A DNA stretch of 64,000 nucleotides, from assembly GCA_027923505.1 (NCBI GenBank), contig BROI01000002.1:2604001-2668000 (forward strand). The letters are read 5' to 3'. Every line of letters starts with the position of its first letter. The first letter of the stretch is position 1. The translations under genes were made by a program, and so were the position numbers. The stretch comes from Mayamaea pseudoterrestris. Its lineage: Eukaryota > Bacillariophyta > Bacillariophyceae > Sellaphorales > Sellaphoraceae. This document shows positions 10,501-23,250 of this stretch, piece after piece. Below the pieces are notes generated by a model. The model saw nothing but the letters and a program-made list of their open reading frames with translations, was not told where the DNA came from and searched no databases.

Positions 10501-13500
10501 ATTGGTGCTCACTTGGCCAAATTTGGAAAGCTTCTCAATTTTGGCATGAAGCAGCTCTGCAAGAACAATGCGGATTTTTTGTCTGTATTTCTTTATCTCG
10601 GGCAAATTGCATCTGGGCTTGCGGAATTCATAGCGTCCAGTCACTCTGTCTTGCCCCAAAGTATGAAAACGTTTGCCGACAACTTGTACATGACTGTTCG
10701 AGAGCTAGTAGTATGGGACGATATGTCTGTGGACGACAACGCCGCGATGGTGACGGATAGGACGGAACCACGTCGCATAGAGGCATATCCATCAGGCGAT
10801 TTCTTAGAAATTGACGAAACTGAAAGCCTTCCTGGGAAGCGGTCCGCGCCAAACAAAGAAGTTTTCCGCCGCAAGCGTCGCAAGATTTTAGGCTCGGATA
10901 ACACTCGCCAATTAGTGGTACCGAGCCGCCAGGCACTCTTTCTGTCGTCGTCGCTTCTTTTGACTTTAAATCCGACGATCAAGACTTGCGAACAGGTGGG
11001 GCGTAAGCTCCTACGAGTACGAGAACTATCCTTGATAGATCATGCTGACTCAAGTGTGGATGCTTTTGGTGGCGTTGTTGCTTCTTTCCTGATTATTCGC
11101 CCATCCGTATTCCTGCATCAAGCAGCACTGAACACACCATGCAATACCAGGGATGCTTCGATGTCTGTTGCGAGTTTGCTGTGTAAAATCATAGACGGAA
11201 CAAGATCGGTGGTGCCGCCCGATTCATGCTTTTTTCCTTTTGGTTATGATGCTTGTGCTAGTATCGTTCAGATGTGTGAATCCCCGCTTCGCAAGTGTCC
11301 ACTGACGACTGACGAAGCGAGTCAGATTACTCGTTTGTTGAAGGGACTGGAAGACGACAGCGAGCGACGGCATTTCGGTGTGCGTCCTACCATGAGAGCA
11401 CTTCGGCTACGTGCAGCCACAGCAAGTTTCCTATCTGGAGGCGAGAAACTTCACGACGAGCTTGATAGCGCATTTCCTGGGACATTTGTTTTGCCTTCCT
11501 TGTCCGATGCAGATGGATTAGTTCGTCGACAAGCGTCTTTTGCAGTAGCAGCCGCTCTCGAAATGATGGGTGACGAAGATCGCGTTGTCGAATCTGTCCG
11601 TAAATATATCCTACCGCTAACGCGCAACCCAGAATTTGTAGATGAAGAATACAAGGTTTGGTGTGCTGTCAAGGATGTCTCTTACAACTCAGATCCTACC
11701 CGTATTCAATTTTGGCAAGATGCGAAATTGGCGGTGGCATGGGATGCCTTGAATTGCTTGTCGACTATTGCTATTGCGTGTTGCTTAACAAACGAAGAAC
11801 ATTCCAGGCGAATAATGTTTGAACTGATTGAGCTGAGTGCGAGTCGGCCCGAGTTACGCTGTGTTTGCTTCCAGTGGTTCGACACAATGGCTAATGGTCT
11901 TGGATTCACAAGTGCCGAACAGCTAGTCGAAAGCCTAACAGAAGACATCTTGCACAGATGGATTGGAACGCAAGAGTACAAACTTGCGGATATCCCAATG
12001 CTCTTGGCAGCGCCTGGATTGATGCGTTATTGTTTGGATTCTGGACGTTCCTTGGCTTCTCACGTAGATGAGCATTGTGCTATTGATTGCGCCGAGATCC
12101 AGACGCAAATTGTCGCCAATTTTATACGACGATGGAATAGATCGATCATTCCCCGCGTAATGGCCTGTATCCTGTCGCATATGGTGATGGATTCAGTAAC
12201 AAGAGACGGAAGGCGCAGCTTTCTTGGACACCCGTACACACAAGAGATTTGCTGCGTGTATGACAATGCTTTTAATGACGAACTTGTCAAGTCTATACTC
12301 AAAAAATACCTCCCCGATATCCTCGCATTTCAAATGGTTCTATCATGCGGGAATGACTTTCACCAACAAGTCGCCAACGAGATTGCTATGTTGCTGAATG
12401 GTTTGCTCATGGAACATACAGTCCGCGAGGAAGGTCAAAAGCGAGCGACTGCTGCTCTTCGTCGGTTTCTTGAAACGATCGGGAGTAGTAAATTGATTGA
12501 TGGCCATCAAGATGTGTTTAAGAAAATGCACGGCGCCATGAGTAAATTCGTGGCGACATATGGAGCTGACGGCGAAAACATATTCCTCAGAGTGGGAACG
12601 AACACACCAGAGCTCCTGTTAGTTTCGCTTTATCACCTTTCGTGCGCACACGCTCCGTCGCACTTGCAAAAGAAATATGAGGCTGTCGATTTTGTTTGTG
12701 GAGTACTTTCAAATACGTTGAATGATTGCAAGGGCACCGAAAATGTCGACTTCGTCTTTTGTATTCAATTATTGTCGATCCTATTGTTTCAAGCGAAGTT
12801 CGAAAGCATTCATTGCCGCATCCTTAGCACGATACGTGAAATCGTTACAGTGGCGCTCTTCAAGTCGAAAACTTCACATCTTGTTGCTGCAGCGATAAAG
12901 CGAGTGGCGAAGGAGCTTCTTGCCGTTTCTATGCACCTCCACGAAACGAGCCAGATGATTGTCCTTGCCCAATGGGATGATATATCGAAAACGGCCAATA
13001 GAGCTTATCGACTGAGTCTTGGTTTGTATGTTGGTCTAACTAGTCTCCCGTCTGACGATGCGTGGGACTGGGTTGACAGATCCGGATCTGAGGCAGCCAC
13101 CTACTCGCTGAGTGAGGTGCTGGCCAAAGATTCTCATCAAGTAGACGCGGATCACTTATTGAAGCTACGTGAGACGTACGAAATTATCAAGTTACTCATT
13201 GAAGGCGAAAGTGAGCGATCACTTTTTCTCGACCAAAATGATTTCATTGGAGCGGCTTCACCGTACAAGGTTGACCAACGACAAATTAACACATTGGCCG
13301 CAGTTAAGACCTATTATGCAGCTCAGGTGCTTGTCCAGGAATTTTTGCAACGCAATGCTTTGGACACAATATCGAACTGGACCTGGTTGAACGATGCGAG
13401 CGACGAAGGCAGTATGTCCACGACCCCAGTATCGCCGATTAGGCAGCGCATTCTTATTGCCGAACTAGATAAGCTGAAAGACTGGTTAAAGCTTGGATTA

Positions 13501-16500
13501 GGAGACGGGGAAGCATCCCATTTTGTCAAGGAGGATCTGGTAAGGCGACTAGGTAGTTACTGCGAGACGCGGTATCCGGACATTATTCGGCTTGCTGCCG
13601 GCCGCTGCTTGGGAGAGTTGGCCCTTGACCGAATAGTACTACAAACTCCTGGATCGGAATTGAGAGCTAGCTCGGACGTATCAACTGCTCCGCAAGGTAT
13701 ATGGGATGGCAATGAGTATTCAAAGGCGCGCTGCGTTGTAGCTGCTCTCCGCTCGTTACACTCCACTGACCAAAGAACCGCAATGATTGCTCTCGACACG
13801 GTGAAGCTACTTCTTGCCCAGCTCGACCTCGGGCTATACGAGCGTCACGTAAAAAACGCTCAATCCCTAGCTCTACTACGGTCGTTTCCGACGAAGACTA
13901 GTCGCGAATTGGCCAATTCTTTTTTGCTGTCACGGTTTGAGCAGCAACGAGTTTTTGATGCTGCTTGCAAGATAGCTCAGTCGAGTCTTTCAAAAGACCT
14001 GGAATGGTGTTGGGATACGAATCTTTGGACAAACGTTGCTGATGTTTCGTTCGAAGAGTGGATTTGCTGCATTGTTCCGGCAATCATAATTTGCTGTCAC
14101 GATAAACTGACTTTGTCCAACTCAAGTGCCTCATTTTTCTCTTTGCTGGTACGACTCTGTGCGACGGTGGCCGAAGTTGCGGAAATGGCATTTCATGCTT
14201 TATTACTCGAACTACTTATAAACGATGATTTCGATTTACAACAAACGTCAACTCCTGTACAACGAGATACATGGATCGGCAGCCCGAACGGACACTTCAA
14301 CATGAAGATTTCCTCTGCATTTACGGTGGTTTTTGCAGCGGCAGTCGGAACCGACGCCTCGGACAAACTCCGCGACAAACGGACGCTTATTCTTCTCCTC
14401 GATCTGATTGACTTCCTCCGCCAACTAACACTGCACCGCTTCAAAGAATCAAAGTCACACGCCCGCAACAAGATGAAAAAGATAAAAGACGGGAACGAAC
14501 GCCCGACCCATCCGTCCGGATGGCATGGCATACCATATGGAACAGTTCTTCGCATCGACGGTCTTCTTGCCGCAGGTGCATGTCTGTGCGCAAACCGATT
14601 GGTTTCGGCTATGTTTTACGCTGAATTGTACGCAGACAATCGACTGGGTGGGCCTTCAAGGGCGTTCGCGTTTTTGTCTTCAGAAAGTCAAACGCCATCT
14701 TTCAACAACAGCTCATCGAGTGAAATTAGTGGATTTGGCCGGACTCTGACGGAAGGTACGAGGAACAAACGTGTCGAAGAGATCGTATCTGATGAAGAAA
14801 TTATGAGATATATGACGGTATTGAAGGATGGAATGGCAGGGCTTTTGGAGAAGGAAAGCGCGAGAGCGATTTCTAGCCTGCAGTCAAATTTCCTCATAAG
14901 GCAAGGCCATGCTTTTTCTCTCATTGGGCTCAACACTGTTACTGAAGAAAATGCGCTAATTCAGCTGCAGCAATTGGAATACATTCAGGTTGGTCGGCCA
15001 GGATGGGGTGAATCCTCGACCGTCTCGGCGGCTCGGTGCCTCGACGCCTTAGGACTAGCAGGCACCGTGCAGCACTATATTCAAGGTATTTCGGTTGATA
15101 GATCGCACGAACTTCATTCGTCATCGTCTGACGTAAGCCAGTTGAGGGAGAAATGGTTTGAAAATGCAATTTATCGGATGAGTTGGGATGATACGATTTT
15201 CAACGCGGACGTAGACGCCATGATGCCGCAGAGAACTCCTCCGCCCGAGTTCAGCGGTCACAACTCGACTGATGTAGGCTTCCACGAGAGTTTGGTGCAA
15301 GCAATCGACTTTTTCAGTCAAGACGATGTCGGACAAACTCAGGCGTCCTTGAGTCGAAGTCAAAAGCTAATCATTGACCTTCTTCCTGCGATATCAAACC
15401 GGGAAGTGCGAATAGAAAAGCTCGGCTGGTCGCTCGAACGCCTTGGCTCTTTGTGCAAGATCATGGACATTCTTGATTGCTCCGGGGATTTAGAAAACAA
15501 TCTCAAAATGCTCGACCAGAAAGTGCGCCATCTGGAGGCGAGCCCGGATCATGAATCATCAACCTTGAACGTGGCGCCATGTGGGACAAGATTTATGGAT
15601 AGCATAACGGAACTTTTATTGCGATCTCTTTATAGACGTGAGCTGAGCAAAGGAAACGATCAGAATGCCCAGGTTGTTTTGAAGCAACTCGCTCATCATC
15701 TGTGGAAACAGTGCTCATTCGAGTATCGCAATCCTTTACAAGAAATGGCCTCAGTCGCCCTTCAACGCTTGTTTATTGTCGTCAGGGCCTCTCCATCACA
15801 TGATTACGATATCACGAAGCTAAGGCTGCAGGAATCACGCATTCTTGAGGCGAAAGGGGACATCACTGGAGCCATTCGGCACGCAACACAGGTCGTAAGG
15901 CTTCTTAAAGAGGTTTCTTCACAGTGTGACGAAATCTATGGAGAGGCCTTGATCACTTGCGGCGAATGGATGGCTAAGTATAAAGTTAAGCCGGGAAATG
16001 CAATTCTTGAAAATTTCTTTGAACCAGGAAGCGTGGTCGCTCAAAAAGCGTACGAGAAGGCGCAGGACGAGAAAACGTTGCATCGCCTGACAGCGTCTTA
16101 CCTTGCTCTCGGACGACTGACATGCGATTTGTTCGAGGCTGTGCGGGTTCGAATGAACAGTGCTGAATGGCGGGACCAAGAACAGAGGCTAGACTATCAA
16201 GAGAACGAGCTCAAAGAATGTGAAAATCTGTTGAAGGAGGCTGAAAAAAATTTGAAAGAAAAGTCGTCAAAAAAAGACAAAGCGCTGCTTGACAATGAGA
16301 TAACCAACAACAAGATATACAAGGCAAAGTTACGAAAAGAGGTAGACAAATTGAAGGCGGAGCGCATGGTGATTGAAATCTCGAAAGAGCGGTATCGCAA
16401 AATTGCCCTAAAATCTATATCGAACGCACTTCAGGTGGCGTGCGTCCGAGACTCTTCACCAATGGAAAAGTACGTCTACATGCTTTTCTCCCTCTGGTTT

Positions 16501-18503
16501 TCCACAAGCAATGTCGACAGTTCCGTCACAATTGATGATGTTCTTCCTGACTTTGAACGGATTCCGTCGTTTCGCTTCGTACCTCTTGCCAATCAGTTCG
16601 TTGCGCGTATCGGTTGCGTGGATCTTTCATCGACAAGTGACGCATCTAACGATTCCCTTACAAACCTGATTTCAAGGATGTGCCTCGAGCATCCGTATCA
16701 CTGCCTTCAGTATATTGTTTACTTGTCGCATGCTGACGAGAATGGAAGCCCTAAGAGTAATGCAGCCAAGTATTTCCAAGCACAGCTGAGAAACGACGCG
16801 AAGACATTTCGTCTCTTAGGAAACTACGAACTCCTTGTACACGCTTACATACATCTTGCAGAAGCTGCGGTCGACAAGACAAAGAACTTTCGAGGGGCTA
16901 ACGTTCCGTTCTCAAAAATTGGCAAGCCCATGGAGCGTCTCGATTCTTGCTTGGAGGGTGCCCCCGTTGAGGATCGACCATGTATTCTCACGAAACTACC
17001 CATATTGCGCCCAGTGGCTAAGTACGGAGATTTAAGAGAGGACTCATCGACCGATTTAATTCTTGGTTTTGAACGCGAATTCACCATTGCTGAGGGAGGA
17101 ATGAATGTTCCAAAAATTGTGAAATGCGTAGGTACTAGACAGGAACGATATAAACAGCTCGTCAAGGGAAAGGACGAGATCCGCCAGGATGCTGTCATGC
17201 AGCAAATGTTTTGTTATATCAATCAGTTGCTGCAGCGACGCCAGGAGCTTCCGGAAGTACAACGCGAAGGCGACGACGGCGTTCTTCGCAAACCCCTTAA
17301 GCTCGTTACATACAACATTGTCCCCTTAAGCCCTCTGTGCGGAGTAAGTTTATTTTTTGTATTTTGCGAATTCGATTGCAATTGTTAGCTCTGACATGAT
17401 GGTTTCTCTGTTTGTGTAGGTGCTCGAGTGGGTGGACAAGACCGTAGCGTTTAACGATTTCATTGTCGACTCAGCGAAGAGCAAGACCCCAGGCGCCCAC
17501 TCTAGGTAAGACGATGACAATCTTAAGCTGTCAGAAAAGGTAATACTGACTGAATGCTCGCCGCTAGATATTACCCAGGCGAATGGCCGAGTCAGTATTG
17601 TCGAGGTTATCTTGAGAAAGAGACTGAAAACAAATTGAAAGCATTCACAGAGATACTTCGACATCACTCGCCATGCTTTCGTTACTTTTTCGTTGAGAAA
17701 TTTGGCCATCGCATGGACGAGTGGCATTCAGCCCGGCTTAGATACGCTCGTTCGGTTGCAGTTAATTCTATTGTTGGCCATGTACTTGGTATTGGTGATC
17801 GTCACAGTAGCAACATCCTAGTTCATCAGACGACTGCCGAACTGGTTCACATCGACTTTGGAATTGTCTTCGAGCAAGGGCGATTACTGAGAACCCCGGA
17901 GAAAGGTACGAAAAGAGATAGCTTTGCGGTCAAAATCGTGGCTTTAAAGTCTTTTCTCACTGAGAAGCGTTTCGTCTAGTCCCATTTCGCCTGACTCAGA
18001 ATATCGTGGACGGCTTGGGACCGACTGGTGTCGACGGCGTCTTCACGGACACGGCTGAAACAACCATGCTTGTATTAAAACACAACTCGACCGCACTGCT
18101 GACTATTCTGACCTCAATCGCAGCGGATCCTCTCTACATGTGGACTTTAAGTCCAGTCAAAGCTCGAGCAAAGCAGCTTGTCAGAGAGAAGTCGGACGAC
18201 GACGAGCCATTTGAAGACGACGACAACCCTGACGATTTCAATTGCAAAAGCACTGAACCTACGGTTGATGTGCTGAAAGCAAAACATGACAAGGAAATGA
18301 CGGATGAAGCCATGAATGATGCGAAGCGGAATGACCAAGCGACGCACATCATTGCCAAAGTTCAACAAAAGTTGCAAGGTTACGAAGATGGTACCTCCGG
18401 CGAGCAACAGGGTGTCAAAGGACAGATCCAACTCCTTATCAACCAGGCTCGTGAAATTGACAACCTGGCTAACATGTATTCAGGTTGGGCTCCTTGGCTT
18501 TGA
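7599..18503 (+). CDS. ATM: ATM serine/threonine kinase (PIKK family), five exons, 3542 aa
   Basis: Exons 7599-8488, 8553-17343, 17420-17505, 17568-17905 and 17980-18503; all introns are GT-AG (64, 76, 62, 74 bp) and the phases join to one 3542-residue frame. The N-terminus matches the ATM-specific TAN region. A long helical-repeat section leads to the FAT domain, with the charged coiled segment expected in ATM at about 2838-2923. The kinase domain has the ATM-type LVKGKDEIRQDAVMQQ (about 3155-3170), catalytic loop GDRHSSNIL (about 3332) and HIDFGIVFEQG (about 3350). The FATC ends in GWAPWL. It phosphorylates S/TQ sites after double-strand breaks. The first Asp of human KGRDDLRQD is Glu here. 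Exon 2 is 8.8 kb; the last three introns cut the kinase domain. Confidence 0.96.
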
Positions 18504-18609
18504 AAGGAGATGCGATAGAACTTTAGTATTACTGTACTCATATAGATAGTATTTGCAGACTCGCACTATCTACGGTAGGAATCTTACATAAATTTTAATT
18601 AGAAAGTAT

Positions 18610-20382
18610 TTATTCGCGATTTGTTAATAGCGCTTGGTCCATGGTCAGCAAAATCGGTGAACCGAGCGCCTTCCAGCACGTCACATGAACAAGCACGAGC
18701 GACGTTTGTTCCTCTGCTGCCTCGTCATTCTCAACTGGCTTCTCGCAGCAATTCCGATACATATACATGCCATTTTCATTGTCAAAAAACATCTTAAAGT
18801 TGATCCCGCAGATGACGCATCGGCTACGCGCTTCGTCGGCAGGGTAGACATCATCAGGTTGCTCCGTGTTCTGACCACTATCAAAGTCTACTCCACTTAA
18901 AGTCGACGCCGCTGTTTGCGCTGGCGATTCTGACTCAGACCGCGTCCAGATTGAGTCAGCCATTGTCCAACCGCGCTCTTCGGTGCGCGCCATGGACTTT
19001 TCCAGCTGGTTTCGCTTAAAGAGCGCGTCTAAATGTTGTGAAAGTTCGAGTTGTGTCGCAAACCGACGTCCATCGGAGGAACTAACAAAAGGTAGCCCAA
19101 CTTGGTACAAGTAGCCAATAGCCATATCGTTTCTTTGCTTGACACCAGCGTTGGTGAAGAGTGACTTGTCCGTGTATGCGCGGAATTGATGTTGATGCGA
19201 GTTAGCAGGTATTGCCGCCGCGCCGCCACCAGATGATTTTTGCATCGTTCGACACTCCTCATTCTGTTGTACGCGTTCCAGCGTCGTTTGCAGAACCGTC
19301 GATAGGGCTTGCGCCACGCCCAAGTATATTGTCATTTGCTGTGCTTCCTGCTGCGTGTATAAAACATCAACGTCTGGCGATGGCTGATAGCGCAGCTTGT
19401 GAATGACTGGCGTAGCTTTAGTAACATCCCAAGAAAGGTCAGCCCATTCTTTTTCAAGTTGCAATGCAGCTGGAGAGCGTGTATCGAACTGCAAGTACGC
19501 CGGCTTCATCCTGGCACCATCAAAATGCTCGTGTCCATAGTTGCCCCCATTTTGACTGGTTGCTGCCGCGTTCATGTTATCCTGCGCTGTTGTTTTTATA
19601 TTAGCAAGTATTTCTGGACCAATGTCAGCCAGTCTTTCCAGCGATACCTTTTCCAGTTCGTTCGTCTTGTCGCTCTGCATGGCATCCAAAACTGCTTGCA
19701 TTTCTCGTCGAAGCGGCGCTGGCAAGACCAAGGTTCCATCCGCCGTGACTGGTATTCCAGCCACAATTCTCGTCGAACCTAGTGGATTGTTGGAAGTGAT
19801 GCTGAAGCATCGCCCAATGACTTTGAGTGACTGTGGCGTAAATATTTGCGAGTCCTGCCATGTCTTGTAGACGCGTTGTAGTTTCTGCTGCATGGGAGGA
19901 GTGAGTTTGCCGTACACCATTGGCATCCACTCTTGCGCGTCCTCTTGTATGATTTCAATAAACTTTCCACCCTTATTCTTCAAAACCGAGTCAATAACAT
20001 AGACAATGGGTATTAAACTGTCGCGTGAAGCAGACATGAGACGCTCTCGAATGACATTGTACAAGGCTTTGGCCGACGCGAGTGAATCGGCAAAGTCCTC
20101 GGCTATCACTGATAGAGCGGTGATTTCTGCCTTGTCCTAAGCACAATGATTAGTAAAGTGAGTTATGAGTTAACAACTTTAGAGCTCAAACTCTGGCCTC
20201 TAGCCAGTTTGTACAAAAGCAAATACTACAGTACCCGACGACCCAGTCCGACGCACCAATTTGTTGCCAAGCTGCTCTAGAGCATCTCGGTACTCATCCA
20301 GTTGCTCCTGATCCACTGAACCTTCGTCTTCGTCATCATCGTCAATAACCTCGACTGGATTTTCTATCGAGGTTTTTGACAT
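18610..20382 (-). CDS. PCF11: PCF11-like pre-mRNA cleavage/termination factor with CID, two exons
   Basis: Exons 20382-20257 and 20136-18610 with a 120-bp intron (donor GTGCGT, phase 0); 550 aa. Joining restores the CID helix YRDALEQLGNKL|DKAEITALSVIAEDFADS. The CID (about residues 25-150) binds the phosphorylated RNA polymerase II CTD. The C-terminal half has two Pcf11 marks: a degenerate zinc-finger region RFATQLELSQHLDALFKRN, and CVICGINFKMFFDNENGMY with a later HVTCW. Within cleavage factor IA, Pcf11 couples 3'-end cleavage to termination. Start: ATG at 20382 (MSKTSIENP), followed by a very acidic stretch. Divergent from the WD gene, 192 bp between starts. An alternative donor at GTACTG downstream would break phase. 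Confidence 0.88.
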
Positions 20383-20574
20383 GGCGAATGGCGACGAAAG
20401 GCGAATGGTCGATGACGGCTTGTTCACTGTCTGCAAGATGAACCGCGCCGCGAGGCGCGACAATTAATGTCGCACCGCAACACGTCGGATCGAACGGACG
20501 ACGGCAAGACGTCTCGCTGCGACAACCAAGCAAAAACATTCCGTCTCATTTTTCTTTCGTTCCCTCCTTCGACC

Positions 20575-22083
20575 ATGAGCGACACCAACGCCATGGACAA
20601 TCTAAAAGTCACAATTGCCGCCGGAACCTACGATGGCGTTCTTGCCGGGTGGGAGCTCTCGGGCCGCACTAGAAAATTGAAACTCATGTTTGCATCGCCC
20701 GTCCACCAAGGATCAATTCGCGGACTCGCATTGGCGGCGGCATCGGCATCGAAAGACTCCAAAAATAAGCAGTTGCAGCAACATTCCGTATTGGTCTCGT
20801 GCGGTTATGATGAATCCTTGCAGCTGCACGATTTTACCAAGCGCGTCACTTCGTCCGGCCAATTACGAACACCGGCAGAGTTTGGCACGCCGGAATGTCT
20901 TCAACTGGCACCGCCGCCACCTAGCTACATGGTGTCGTCACAGTCAACAGCAACAACAGCATCAACTCACTGTCTCGTTGGATTTTCGTCTGGAAAGCTA
21001 GTCTTGTATCAAAAGAAGGACTGGAGTTTGGTTCATGTCATGGCGCCGGGTCATGTTGATGGGGTGGCGAGCGTGGCGGTTCATCCGTCAGGCAAGCTTG
21101 CCATTTCCGGCGGACGAATCGATGGCAAGCTTCAATTATGGGATTTGCAGACAGGTAAGCTGGCGTTTGTACACAAGGTCAAGTCGACCTTGTCAAACGG
21201 TAGTGGAAAACGAAAGAGTAGCAGTAGTCAACGACACGATGCGATTGAAACCATCGTTTGGAGTCCACCGCAAGGTTCAGTTGCTTCAGATGAAACTGCT
21301 GCAGCTGCAGGAAGTGCATACGCATATTGCCATGGCCAACATGTGACTGTACGAGACGTGGCATCCGGCAAGGACCTGCTTGATGTAGAGCTTTCAACCC
21401 GTGTCAATCAACTGTGTTTTCTGCAAGGCGAATCCCTCTTTGTTGTTGCGGCTGGCAACGATGGCTCACTAGCGGTGTTAAAAGTCGGCAGTCCACAAGA
21501 CAAGAGCATTGAGCGACGAGCCATCATGGCGATTGAACCAGTGGAGACTGACACTGGAGCAGCAGTGGCTGGCGAGGAGCGCTTCAAGTGCTTGCAGCAT
21601 GTTACTGGCAACATTGTTGCGACTGCTAATAGTGCGGGCGTCGTGAGTCTAATGGATCTGACGGGAGCCGTAAACATGATTCTTGACCAGCCAGAAAATG
21701 ATGATTCAGACTTAGATGAGGAGGCAGTTGTGGAAGAGGAGAGTGACGAGGAGGACAAGGACGACGATGGCAGCGTCGAACTGGCAGTGGATTTAATCGA
21801 TAGTATTCAACTTGGTACAGGCGCCCGAATAACCTGCTTGACAGCATGGGCAGAAGAGGCGGACGACGCGGAAGACGTGGAAGCATTGGAGCCGACTAAT
21901 GCAACAACAATTGAGGAAACAGAAGGTTTTTCCGGGGGACTTAAGCGACGACGCGACGCTTCAACGGCTAACGAGGTCGTGCTCGACAAAGAAGACTTGC
22001 TCAAGGCACGGGAGCTGGTTTCGAAGGCTAAGAAGATTCAAGAGCGAACAGAAAAGAAACGACACAAGAAGAGGAATATATAG
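20575..22083 (+). CDS. MAK11: WD40 protein, MAK11/PAK1IP1-like ribosome biogenesis factor
   Basis: A 502-aa single-exon protein; ATG at 20575 (gaccATGA) is preferred to an upstream in-frame ATG at 20467 because the conserved first blade begins just after it and the intervening bases look like a pyrimidine-rich leader. WD repeats are visible: AGTYDGVLAGWEL, SCGYDESLQLHDF, GHVDGVASVAVHPSGKLAIS with DGKLQLWDL, then VTVRDVASGKDLLDV. An acidic insert (about 415-440) and a basic KKIQERTEKKRHKKRN tail suggest nucleolar residence. MAK11/PAK1IP1 acts in 60S subunit assembly. The family call rests on blade spacing and the first two blades; another nucleolar WD protein is possible. Confidence 0.75.
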   Translation: MSDTNAMDNLKVTIAAGTYDGVLAGWELSGRTRKLKLMFASPVHQGSIRGLALAAASASKDSKNKQLQQHSVLVSCGYDESLQLHDFTKRVTSSGQLRTPAEFGTPECLQLAPPPPSYMVSSQSTATTASTHCLVGFSSGKLVLYQKKDWSLVHVMAPGHVDGVASVAVHPSGKLAISGGRIDGKLQLWDLQTGKLAFVHKVKSTLSNGSGKRKSSSSQRHDAIETIVWSPPQGSVASDETAAAAGSAYAYCHGQHVTVRDVASGKDLLDVELSTRVNQLCFLQGESLFVVAAGNDGSLAVLKVGSPQDKSIERRAIMAIEPVETDTGAAVAGEERFKCLQHVTGNIVATANSAGVVSLMDLTGAVNMILDQPENDDSDLDEEAVVEEESDEEDKDDDGSVELAVDLIDSIQLGTGARITCLTAWAEEADDAEDVEALEPTNATTIEETEGFSGGLKRRRDASTANEVVLDKEDLLKARELVSKAKKIQERTEKKRHKKRNI

Positions 22084-22178
22084 GACTAACAAAGTTTTAT
22101 GTAAATGGTGTCTGGAAACCCGACGAACGAGTGTAAAACTGTCAAAAGTGCGGGGCGCGCGGCAAAGACTCATCCGGC

Positions 22179-22748
22179 CTACTTTTGTTTACGTTCGCGG
22201 CAATAAACCTTGCCATCCTCATCTTTTAGTATAATAAAAGCTTTCGCAATCTTCTCAGCATCAGACTTGGTAGAAGTAAGGGTTAGACCAGAAACAATAG
22301 CCTGCATACCCTTTCGTTTCAATGCGGGTCCCGGCCGTCCAGAACGCATGCTATAAGTTGTACTGCATGTCGGACAAGCAAGTCGCGGTAAATCTTCCCA
22401 TGCTTGGTCATCGACAATCAAATCGCCTTTCCATAAATCAAAGGCGCATCGAGGACAATTGCCTTGTAGTGCATAGTACTTGCCGCCGACGTTGCCGCAA
22501 ACCATGCGGACGGATTCACCAAACTCCCAGCCTTTAAGTTGATTCAAAGCTGGTAGAGTCACTCCAGTAATTTCCTGACCAAGGCCTCCTTCCAACTCTT
22601 CCTTCAACTCGTCCGCAAGGCTTCTGGTTCTTTTCTTAGCTCCTTGCTTTGGTGCCATCAATATGAAGTGAAAGGACGATGCACACTGGACGAAAAGCAT
22701 CAAGCCAAAGATGGCGACGAAGCCTCTTTCTGATCTCGCTATTCTCAT
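22179..22748 (-). CDS. Rieske-like protein with four cysteines in place of the Cys/His ligands
   Basis: A 189-aa protein. Residues 1-28 form a signal peptide with ASSF (Phe26), an ASAFAP-like plastid signal. The core (about 60-140) has the Rieske-type layout, but the two ligand loops read CPRC (98-101) and CPTC (125-128), 23 residues apart; a canonical Rieske site is CxH...CxxH. GRPGP following the second pair is where a Rieske Pro loop would sit. Four cysteines would suit a rubredoxin-like Fe or Zn site, or a 2Fe-2S centre of different potential. A plastid redox or structural role is inferred only. It converges on the WD gene and its 5' side faces the 42-bp repeat array. Confidence 0.75.
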   Translation of the reverse strand: MRIARSERGFVAIFGLMLFVQCASSFHFILMAPKQGAKKRTRSLADELKEELEGGLGQEITGVTLPALNQLKGWEFGESVRMVCGNVGGKYYALQGNCPRCAFDLWKGDLIVDDQAWEDLPRLACPTCSTTYSMRSGRPGPALKRKGMQAIVSGLTLTSTKSDAEKIAKAFIILKDEDGKVYCRERKQK

Positions 22749-23250
22749 TGCGTATGTCTTTTATCTAGTGTCTATTGTAGACAATTGCTGATAGCTACCT
22801 ATTTACGCTATATACCACACTAGGACGGGAACAGAATGAGCCAAATCACAAAGTTGAACTTGCTCCGACTCCGATCGAGTGAGGCACAAGGAGTCGCAGC
22901 GGCAAAAGTCTCGTGACGTAATTGACACTGGCTCTCGTTTCATATAATTGCCTTGTGACGTAATTGACACTGGCACTCGTTTTGTATTATGACCTTGTGA
23001 CGTAATTGACACTGGCACTCGTTTCATACTATTGCCTTGTGACGTAATTGACACTGGCACTCGTTTCGTACTATTGCCTTATGACGTAATCATTCATTAC
23101 GCACTCAGTACACAAATCCGATCGCCCTTTGTACCCTTCGTCAAAACAGTCCTGGCGTCGCTACATAGCTTGCCATCACCTCGGACCTCAGCGCTGTAAA
23201 TGCATGAACAGTTATGCATTGGACTCTGTAACAGATAGCTTATTAGCGGA
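22749..23250. promoter_or_regulatory. Divergent intergenic region holding a 42-bp minisatellite
   Basis: 502 bp between the Rieske-like gene (-) and the SET1-like gene (+). It contains five evenly spaced TGACGTAA sites (listed separately). Minus-strand reading of 22803-23060 gives a 14-residue repeat, which follows merely from 42 being divisible by three. Confidence 0.5.
22914..23089 (+). repeat. 42-bp minisatellite, copy 1 (TGACGTAA every 42 bp)
   Basis: Head-to-tail units of exactly 42 bp. TGACGTAA begins at 22914, 22956, 22998, 23040 and 23082. Each unit has the core TGACGTAATTGACACTGG, then CTCGTTT and a variable ATTGCCTT-type end. TGACGTAA is a CRE/bZIP-type half-palindrome. The same unit, phase and number recur at 32685-32860 in the same orientation. 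Confidence 0.92.

Noticed and set aside
22803-23060. Minus-strand open frame with a 14-residue repeat (VSITSQG...)
   Set aside because: Produced by the 42-bp minisatellite, whose length is a multiple of three; no unique sequence or conserved domain.
22914-23089. CRISPR-like regular repeats
   Set aside because: Units are directly adjacent with no unique spacers, in a eukaryotic genome.
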